In this document: one piece after another, positions 57,489 through 64,000 of the stretch
Layout: each line of letters starts with the position of its first letter
Position numbering within the stretch: position 1 is the first letter of the stretch
NCBI GenBank assembly: GCA_965230565.1
Contig: CBDDLH010000016.1
Coordinates: 682,001-746,000 of the forward strand
DNA: 64,000 nucleotides
Source of the DNA: BCD1 sp965230565
Lineage (GTDB): Bacteria; Bacteroidota; Bacteroidia; Chitinophagales; Saprospiraceae
Direction: 5' to 3'
The notes under the pieces: model-generated
Databases searched by the model: none
Seen by the model: only the letters and a program-made list of their open reading frames with translations
Told to the model about the DNA's origin: nothing
Made by a program: the position numbers and the translations under genes

Positions 57489-57514
57489 TGTTAGGTATCA
57501 AATAAATAATAACG

Positions 57515-58732
57515 ATGATGAAAATTTTACTTAAAACTAATCTGCTGCTGGCATCAGCAATGATCTTATTCTTTTCAAATATAAATGCTCAGGGGTACGT
57601 TTTCACCGAACCTATGGACGGAATCACAGTTATGGAAGCAGAGCATTACTACGGTCTTATTGAAGGATCTGAAGGAACTGGCAACCAGGGATATTTCAAC
57701 TTCTCAGGAGGGAATTGGGCTCCTGAAACGGTTACCCCAGGCTACACTGGCACCGAATATATGAAAGCACCGAACTTCCCCAGCGGTATCGGTAATGATA
57801 ACGATGATATTTTAGCATTTTCTCCTGCAATTGTATTCAGAATCAATTTCACACAAACAGGAAACCACTTTTGGTATGCGCGTTGTACCTATGATGATGG
57901 AAGCAGCGATTCTTACCATATCGGTATGGGGGATAGTATTTTATTTCGAAAAATGAACCCATGGACACAAATTGCTGAAAACTATGGGACGTGGGGATGG
58001 AATTTCAATACGGCCAGTGGTACTCCTGCCATATTTAATGTTCCGACGGTTGGAGAACACGAACTTGTGGTTTACATGAGGGAACCAAACTTCAAGCTTG
58101 ACAAAATTGTCATAGTAACAAGCCCTGCAGATGCCCCCTCAGGTCTGAATACTACCGGCCCTGCCGAGACACCCTCGATTTTGCCTGTAGAATTGACAAG
58201 CTTTGAGGTTCAAAAAAGTAATGATGGGGTTATTGTTGACTGGAACACAAAAAATGAAATCAACTCCATGGGATACTCCTTAATGCATTCGGAAGATGGA
58301 GTTAACTGGAAGGAATTTGCCTTTGTTGAATCACAATCATTGGAAGCCCTTTCTGACACCTATTATTATCAATACACTCATGACAATTATGTTCATGGTA
58401 ATAATTATTATCGTTTGATCCAGCAGGATTTTGATGGCAAACAAATGAAATCTCAAATCAGGCAAATTCATATTGATTCTGGTAGAGAAATTCAAGGTTT
58501 ATTAGTATATCCAACAATGACTGAAAATATATTGAATGTAAGCTTGGGTAATGAAAATCTAAATTATGACTACAGCATTTACAATCAACTGGGGCAAAAA
58601 AAGCTACAGGGTACTTTAAATGGAACAAGTAGACATAAAATTGAGCTGTACAATTTACCTTCGGGTTCCTATTTCATCAACTTTATCAATGATAACAACG
58701 AACATTTTTCATACCCGTTTATAAAAAATTAA
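57515..58732 (+). CDS. Stand-alone carbohydrate-binding-like protein with T9SS signal
   Basis: 405 aa: signal peptide (about 1-25), one binding-like module (about 28-205; FTEPMDGITVMEAEHYY, SDSYHIGMGDSILF, MREPNFKLDKIVIV), then a region (about 225-320, NTKNEINSMGYSLMHSEDGVNWKEF) and a T9SS type A C-terminus (VYPTMTENILNVS...GSYFINFI). The whole layout matches the C-terminal half of the PL11 lyase encoded next, with strong similarity through the entire tail. It therefore looks like a duplicated lyase appendage turned into a separate surface binding protein. Followed by a terminator. Confidence 0.8.
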   Translation: MMKILLKTNLLLASAMILFFSNINAQGYVFTEPMDGITVMEAEHYYGLIEGSEGTGNQGYFNFSGGNWAPETVTPGYTGTEYMKAPNFPSGIGNDNDDILAFSPAIVFRINFTQTGNHFWYARCTYDDGSSDSYHIGMGDSILFRKMNPWTQIAENYGTWGWNFNTASGTPAIFNVPTVGEHELVVYMREPNFKLDKIVIVTSPADAPSGLNTTGPAETPSILPVELTSFEVQKSNDGVIVDWNTKNEINSMGYSLMHSEDGVNWKEFAFVESQSLEALSDTYYYQYTHDNYVHGNNYYRLIQQDFDGKQMKSQIRQIHIDSGREIQGLLVYPTMTENILNVSLGNENLNYDYSIYNQLGQKKLQGTLNGTSRHKIELYNLPSGSYFINFINDNNEHFSYPFIKN

Positions 58733-58751
58733 CTTCCCTCACTCACTCCTG

Positions 58752-58802
58752 AATTAAGGGTGTAACATCAAGCATGCCTTGGGTTACGCCCTTAATTTTT
58801 AT
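58752..58802 (+). terminator. Terminator between the binding-protein gene and PL11
   Basis: A 14-bp stem (ATTAAGGGTGTAAC, 58753-58766, with GTTACGCCCTTAAT, 58783-58796, one wobble) is followed by T5 and A-T pairs. A small CAAG/CTTG stem sits in the loop. The next gene has its own leader of about 70 bp with no operator copy seen. Confidence 0.8.
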
Positions 58803-58869
58803 TAAACGAAAATCCTCACGCATAAAATTTTCTCTTTTCGCAGGATCAATTATCACCTAAATATAACTC

Positions 58870-61791
58870 ATGAATTTTAAAGCTAAAAAGAACACTTTTC
58901 GTGTCCTCATCTATGTATTGATGTTCATGATGCCTGCGGTTCAGGCCTACTCGCAGGAACGAACAATGGAGAAATTAAACCGCGGACTAGTCGCAATAAA
59001 AAGTGAAAATGGCGTTTTTCTAAGCTGGAGAAAATTCAAACTCGATCCCACAGGTACTACATTTAATGTTTATAGAAATGACAGTCTGGTCAATGCCTTT
59101 CCTATTGCAGTGGTTTCCAATTATTTGGATCAAGCCGGTACCCCTGAAAGTTATTACCATATTGAGGCACTTTTCGACAGGGAAGTCATAGAAATATCAG
59201 AAACCGTAGTAGTATGGGAAAATGGATATTTTGACATTCCACTCCAAACACCGGCAGGATACAAGCCCAATGACGCATCAGTGGCCGATCTGGATGGAGA
59301 CGGTGACCTGGAGATAGTTGTTAAGATGCAAGGTACGACAAAAGATAACGCCCAATCAGGTTTTACCGATCCTGTATACTTGCATGCCTACGAAATGGAT
59401 GGTACTCATTTATGGAGTATAGATTTAGGTATCAACATCAGGGCAGGTGCTCATTATACGCAATTCATGGTATATGATTTAAATGGTGATGGCTATGCTG
59501 AATTAGCCTGCAAAACGGCACCGGGGACCAAAGACGGCACTGGAAATTTCCTTAGTGACGGTTTGGCCGCAAGTGATGATGATTCGGCTGATTACAGAAA
59601 TTCCAACGGTTACATTTTGGATGGGCCTGAGTATTTGACCTTATTTAATGGACAAACCGGAGCAGAAATATCTACAGTCGAGTACGTCCCAGTTCGTGGA
59701 AATGTGGCTGATTGGGGAGATTCCTATGGTAACAGGGTAGATCGTTTTTTAGCATGTGTGGCCTATTTCGGTTCGACACCCAGCCTGGTAATGGCCCGCG
59801 GATACTATACCCGTACAGTTTTAGCTGCATGGGATTATTCCGGAGGAGAATTGGTTCAGCGATGGGTGTTTGATACAGATGATGAAGGCGTTGGCGCAGA
59901 TGGCAATCCTTACAGCTTGTATGAAGGGCAGGGAGCTCACAGCCTGTCTGTTGGGGATGTTGATAATGATGGATATGATGAAATTGTTTATGGAGCAATG
60001 ACTGTGGATCACGATGGTACGGGACTTTACACGACAGGAAATAACCACGGTGATGCAACCCACCTGGGTGATTTTCTACCTGAGCGGCCGGGGCTAGAGT
60101 TTTTTATGCCCAGTGAATCTGCTTTTTCCACCAATCAGGTTACCGGCGAACCCATCCCGGGTATTTACCTGACAGATGCTTCTAACGGAGAAATAATTTG
60201 GCAAAAAGATGTAAACGGTCCTGCTGACGTCGGACGGGCGATGACGGCAGATGTTTCTGCAGAACACCCCGGGTATGAATTTTGGGCTGCCAACCCATTA
60301 TACAATTTGTACGACCAGGATGGAAATATCATCAATTTTACCGTCGAAGGGCCTTCCATCAACTTCGGTTCCTGGTGGGATGGTGATTTGCAAAGAGAAG
60401 TTTTAAGTGGTAATGCCATTAAAAAATGGACGCCTGAAATGAAAGTATCCCTCCTCGAACCGGAAGAATGCGAATCGAACAATGGGACAAAAGCCACTCC
60501 TGCCTTAAGCGGAGATATATTAGGCGACTGGAGAGAAGAAGTGATTTGGAGAACATCTGACAATCAGAATCTTCGAGTTTTTTCAACAACCTGTGCAACT
60601 CAATATGGGTTAAATACACTTCTGGAAGACCCTCAATACCGCCTGGCCTTGGTTTGGCAAAATGTAGGTTACAATCAACCGCCACACCCAGGTTTCTATC
60701 TTGGCGGTGGCATGCCTGGACAGGTTGAGCCTTTTGTTTATACCGAACCGGGAGATGGTATCACTGTTATGGAAGCTGAAGTCTATTACGATCTTTTACC
60801 CAGAAGTGGTGCCTGTTGGTTTGAAAACAATACTTTTCCCGGGGCTTCAAATAATGCCTATATGCAATCTCCGGATATAAACAGTTTTACCGGGACTAAT
60901 GATTATATTTTAAATAACTCCCCCGGCGTCAGATACAGGATCAATTTCACACAAACAGGAAACCACTACTGGTATGCGCTCGTTTCCTATCCTGATGAAT
61001 ACAGTGACTCCTACCACTTAGGATTGAACGGAAACATTTTATTGCAGCATATGACTCCATATGGAGATGTGGAAGCCAACACCTGGGGTTGGAGTGATCA
61101 TAATTCCGGTAATAATATGGCTGTTTTTGATGTTCCGGCAGTTGGACAATACGACCTTGTAGTTTACATGAGAGAACCAAATTTCAGGATTGACAAAATT
61201 ATTGTTGTTTCAGACCCTTCAAATAGCCCGCTACCTATAGAATTGATAACCTTCGATGTAACTCAAGCGGACGATGATGTGGTTATTAACTGGAGTACTA
61301 AAAATGAGATCAATTGTAAAGGATATGCCCTGATGCATTCAGCTGATGGCATTAACTGGAAAGAAATAACCTATGTTCAACCCCAATCATCATTGGTGGA
61401 TATTTCCGATACTTATTATTATCAATTTATTCACGAAAACTATGTTCCCGGGGATAATTACTACCAATTAATACAACATGATCTGGACGGGCAACATATG
61501 AGATCCCTGATCAGGCAAATTCATATGGAAAATAACATAACTCCAAGTGATTTGTTGATCTATCCTACAGTGACAGAAAAAATTCTGAATGTCAAAATTC
61601 CTGAACCGGAATTCAGTTACGAATATGCCATTTTCAATCAATTAGGACAGAAAAAATTACAGGGTAATTTAAGTGGAGCAGGTATCCATAAAATTGATCT
61701 GGAGGATCTACCAGCCGGATCCTATTTCATCAACTTTTTCACTGGCAATAACGAACACCTTTCTTATACATTTATAAAAAATACACCTTGA
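58870..61791 (+). CDS. Rhamnogalacturonan lyase (PL11) with binding module and T9SS signal
   Basis: 973 aa. Signal peptide (about 1-29), then a PL11 eight-bladed propeller (about 30-620): RTMEKLNRGLVAIKSENGVFLSWRK at its start is the family's entry motif, and calcium-binding DLDGDGDLEIVVKM, DLNGDGYAELACKTAPGT and DVDNDGYDEIVYGAM blocks are typical. PL11 cleaves the rhamnogalacturonan-I backbone by beta-elimination (family knowledge). A binding-like module (about 622-785, YTEPGDGITVMEAEVYY ... MREPNFRIDKI) and a tail shared with the preceding gene follow, ending in a T9SS type A sorting signal (LIYPTVTEKILNVK). This is the key evidence for the locus's substrate. Confidence 0.92.
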   Translation: MNFKAKKNTFRVLIYVLMFMMPAVQAYSQERTMEKLNRGLVAIKSENGVFLSWRKFKLDPTGTTFNVYRNDSLVNAFPIAVVSNYLDQAGTPESYYHIEALFDREVIEISETVVVWENGYFDIPLQTPAGYKPNDASVADLDGDGDLEIVVKMQGTTKDNAQSGFTDPVYLHAYEMDGTHLWSIDLGINIRAGAHYTQFMVYDLNGDGYAELACKTAPGTKDGTGNFLSDGLAASDDDSADYRNSNGYILDGPEYLTLFNGQTGAEISTVEYVPVRGNVADWGDSYGNRVDRFLACVAYFGSTPSLVMARGYYTRTVLAAWDYSGGELVQRWVFDTDDEGVGADGNPYSLYEGQGAHSLSVGDVDNDGYDEIVYGAMTVDHDGTGLYTTGNNHGDATHLGDFLPERPGLEFFMPSESAFSTNQVTGEPIPGIYLTDASNGEIIWQKDVNGPADVGRAMTADVSAEHPGYEFWAANPLYNLYDQDGNIINFTVEGPSINFGSWWDGDLQREVLSGNAIKKWTPEMKVSLLEPEECESNNGTKATPALSGDILGDWREEVIWRTSDNQNLRVFSTTCATQYGLNTLLEDPQYRLALVWQNVGYNQPPHPGFYLGGGMPGQVEPFVYTEPGDGITVMEAEVYYDLLPRSGACWFENNTFPGASNNAYMQSPDINSFTGTNDYILNNSPGVRYRINFTQTGNHYWYALVSYPDEYSDSYHLGLNGNILLQHMTPYGDVEANTWGWSDHNSGNNMAVFDVPAVGQYDLVVYMREPNFRIDKIIVVSDPSNSPLPIELITFDVTQADDDVVINWSTKNEINCKGYALMHSADGINWKEITYVQPQSSLVDISDTYYYQFIHENYVPGDNYYQLIQHDLDGQHMRSLIRQIHMENNITPSDLLIYPTVTEKILNVKIPEPEFSYEYAIFNQLGQKKLQGNLSGAGIHKIDLEDLPAGSYFINFFTGNNEHLSYTFIKNTP

Positions 61792-61853
61792 TTATCAAAG
61801 GCTTAAGACCTCTATTTAGAATAAAGTTGTATATTTTAACTCGATTTCAATGA

Positions 61854-61919
61854 TTTGCAGGATATGACAGGGATTGGCAGTCTCGGATAATTAGAACAGG
61901 TAACAAAGGAGTACCTTTA
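61854..61919 (+). promoter_or_regulatory. Tandem operator and -7 promoter upstream of susC (site 4)
   Basis: TTTGCA (61854-61859), TGGCA (61875-61879) and GATAA (61886-61890), with GCA cores at 61857 and 61877, 20 bp apart. TACCTTTA starts at 61912, 26 bp after the start of GATAA. Predicted transcription start near 61923, about 107 bp before the ATG at 62030. The 20 bases from ATATGACAG to TTGGCAG differ from site 3 by one base. The rest of the 61792-62029 gap shows nothing else convincing. Confidence 0.72.
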
Positions 61920-62029
61920 GCATCAATGACAAGGTCGGCACAAATAAACAAAGTTGACTATTTCAAATAAAGACCGCCGAAATCGTTAATCCCTGAAACC
62001 ATAATTAAATCAATGTAAAATACGCTGAT

Positions 62030-64000
62030 ATGAGACAATCGCTTTACAAAAGTATGTTTTTTATTCCTTTACTGCTTTTAGCATTTACACTGAATGCTCA
62101 AGAAAAGACAGTTACAGGAACTGTAAAAGATGAGAGTGGCCTTACCCTGCCTGGTGTAAATATCCTGATTAAAGATACCAGCAAAGGCACTCAAACTGAT
62201 TTCGATGGTAACTTTTCCTTAAATGTCACGGTTGGAGATATAATGGTTTTCTCCTATTTAGGATATGAAAATATCGAAGTTACTGTTGACACGAGATCAA
62301 AATATGATGTCGTGATGGGAGAAAACACAACCATACTTGATGAAATTGTTGTGGTTGGTTATCAAACTCAGAAAAAATCGGATGTCACCGGAGCACTTAC
62401 GAGTGTTAAGTCGGAAGAACTCAATTCACAGCCGGTCAATAACGCTTTCGAAGCCCTGCAGGGAAAAGCGGCAGGTGTGGATATTTCCACAAGTGAGCGT
62501 CCCGGTACAATTGGCTCCATACGAATCAGAGGTAACCGCTCTCTGACAGCCAGCAACTCTCCTTTATTTGTAGTGGATGGGATTCCGTTATTATCAGAAT
62601 CCGCCATTGAAACAATTAATCCGAGAGACATTGAATCCATCAATATTTTGAAAGATGCTTCAGCAACGGCTATTTATGGTTCCAGAGGTGCAAATGGTGT
62701 AGTTATCGTGACTACAAAACAAGGTAAAAGCGGAAAGTTTACCCTTAATTATTCTGGGACCGTTACCAGTAAGAATATCGTTGATTTGTCGCCATCCATG
62801 AGCGCTGCTGATTTCATAACCTTTAAACGCTGGGCCGCCTATAATCTGGACCCTGATACCTACCCCCATCCTGATGCTCCTACAATGGAAAACGATCTGT
62901 TCCTTTTTGACACCCCTGTGGATGGACAGACCACAAGAGATAATGTGATGCAAGGCTGGGAAAGTGGCACATGGGATGCCTCAAAAGTGACCAATACAGA
63001 CTGGACCGATTTTGTAACCAGAACCGGAATTTCCACAGAACATACACTTAGCGCAAGCGGAGGTACTGATAAAATGAGAGCTTATGGTTCATTTGGTTAC
63101 CTTAATAATACGGGTACCCAAAGAGGTCAGTTCTATGAAAGGTTTACAACCAAATTAAGTATCAATGTCGACCCGGTCAGATGGTTTAAAATGGATGGTA
63201 CCATGAATGTGTCCTGGAGCGAACAGGATTATGGGTTCTCGACACTAGGAGGACGCAGTGGTTCTGTTCCCGATGCCATTTACGGCGCAGCGAAGGGTAT
63301 ATATAATATGGCTGTTCCTTATGATGAAGACGGAAATCCTATCATTAATCCTGGTGGTGAAGGTACCATTTATACTATCATTGATGAATGGAACAGAAGT
63401 ACACAAATATCGGAAACGATGCGTGCATTAGCCAGTTTATCGGCTACAATGAATTTTGGTGAAATGTGGGCACCCTTAAAGGGATTGAGTTATAAATTCA
63501 GGTTTGGCCCTGATTTTCGCTACTGGAGAGAAGGGGTTTATATTGATGGCACCTCTGCACATAAAATCAATTCGGATGGATCCGAAGGCTCAAATTATGC
63601 AAGACGTAACGACCGAAGGGATTTTTCCTGGACCCTGGATAATATGATTTATTACAACAGGAACTTTGGAGGTCGCCACGATGTTGGTTTGACATTATTA
63701 CAAACTGCTTCCAGTTGGAATATTGAAAGCTCCGGAATTTCTGCCAATAATATCCCATTGGAATCTATGTTATGGAATAGCTTTGGAGCCCTGGACTTGT
63801 CTGATGAAGCCAATAGCGTTTATATTTACTCCGGGTTGAACGAAAGGCAATTGAGCTCCTACATGGTCCGCTTTAATTATGGATTAAACAATAAATATCT
63901 TTTGACGGTTTCCGGTCGATGGGATGGTGCTTCTCAGTTAGCAGAAGGACACAAATGGGATTTCTTCCCATCTGCTGCATTAGCATGGAAAATCAAGAAT
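62030..64000 (+). CDS. SusC/RagA-family TonB-linked outer-membrane receptor, partial
   Basis: Open from ATG 62030 to the window edge (657 codons, no stop), so the C-terminal part of the barrel is missing; full members are about 1,000 aa. Signal peptide (MRQSLYKSMFFIPLLLLAF, about 1-23), carboxypeptidase-regulatory-like domain (about 24-110, VTGTVKDESGLTLPGVNILI), the DEIVVVGYQTQKKSDVTGAL linker, a TonB plug (about 120-225; FEALQGKAAGVDIST, SIRIRGNRSLT, YGSRGANGVVIVTTKQG), and the first part of the beta-barrel. Takes up oligosaccharides across the outer membrane together with a SusD lipoprotein, expected right after the window. Presumably imports rhamnogalacturonan fragments released by PL11. 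Confidence 0.93.
   Translation, partial: MRQSLYKSMFFIPLLLLAFTLNAQEKTVTGTVKDESGLTLPGVNILIKDTSKGTQTDFDGNFSLNVTVGDIMVFSYLGYENIEVTVDTRSKYDVVMGENTTILDEIVVVGYQTQKKSDVTGALTSVKSEELNSQPVNNAFEALQGKAAGVDISTSERPGTIGSIRIRGNRSLTASNSPLFVVDGIPLLSESAIETINPRDIESINILKDASATAIYGSRGANGVVIVTTKQGKSGKFTLNYSGTVTSKNIVDLSPSMSAADFITFKRWAAYNLDPDTYPHPDAPTMENDLFLFDTPVDGQTTRDNVMQGWESGTWDASKVTNTDWTDFVTRTGISTEHTLSASGGTDKMRAYGSFGYLNNTGTQRGQFYERFTTKLSINVDPVRWFKMDGTMNVSWSEQDYGFSTLGGRSGSVPDAIYGAAKGIYNMAVPYDEDGNPIINPGGEGTIYTIIDEWNRSTQISETMRALASLSATMNFGEMWAPLKGLSYKFRFGPDFRYWREGVYIDGTSAHKINSDGSEGSNYARRNDRRDFSWTLDNMIYYNRNFGGRHDVGLTLLQTASSWNIESSGISANNIPLESMLWNSFGALDLSDEANSVYIYSGLNERQLSSYMVRFNYGLNNKYLLTVSGRWDGASQLAEGHKWDFFPSAALAWKIKN

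Overview
The window is a piece of a Bacteroidota chromosome, most likely from the Saprospiria or a related lineage (inference). The evidence is several secreted proteins with type IX secretion (T9SS) C-terminal domains, a SusC-type TonB receptor, a hybrid two-component system (HTCS) regulator, AT-rich starts without Shine-Dalgarno sequences, and TAnnTTTG-type -7 promoter elements. No rRNA, tRNA, CRISPR array or transposase gene was seen.

Positions 1-9839 (minus strand): a membrane-anchored papain-like cysteine peptidase running off the left edge, then a giant secreted tandem-repeat protein. The giant protein is split into two reading frames by three single-base insertions within about 165 bp. 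Once these are repaired it is one gene of roughly 2,760 codons with about 27 repeats of about 70 aa and a gliding-motility-type T9SS C-terminus.

Positions 10588-29053: housekeeping genes. These are mqnE-mqnA (futalosine menaquinone pathway), msrA, gapA, pgk, a rhodanese, a two-gene HdrB/HdrC-like iron-sulfur module, a phosphoribosyltransferase, a patatin, an acyl-CoA dehydrogenase, a BNR/sortilin-like propeller, a four-PDZ protein and a DUF4403 lipoprotein. Between pgk and the rhodanese lie a 156-bp imperfect palindrome resembling a MITE and a 927-bp stretch bounded by inverted repeats.

Positions 29263-64000 (plus strand): a polysaccharide utilization locus whose gene content points to rhamnogalacturonan-I of pectin. 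It has an HTCS sensor/regulator, GH28, L-rhamnose mutarotase, three CE12-type rhamnogalacturonan acetylesterases (one frameshifted), a LamG protein, a sugar porter, a DUF5107/TPR protein, GH2 and GH35 enzymes, a multi-module binding protein, a stand-alone binding-module protein, a PL11 rhamnogalacturonan lyase, and the start of a SusC transporter. A SusD is expected just beyond the right edge.

The most notable observation is a regulatory element found four times in this locus, upstream of GH28, the multi-module protein, the stand-alone binding protein and SusC. Each copy is a 20-bp-period direct repeat (T(T/G)GCA-N15-TGGCA-N6-GATAA) followed at fixed distance by a -7 promoter element. The geometry resembles operators of AraC-family activators, so these are strong candidates for the binding sites of the AraC-type domain of the locus's own HTCS. 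A second theme is one carbohydrate-binding-like module with an R-E-x-x-x-x-x-D-K-I signature, used at least seven times across five proteins of the locus.
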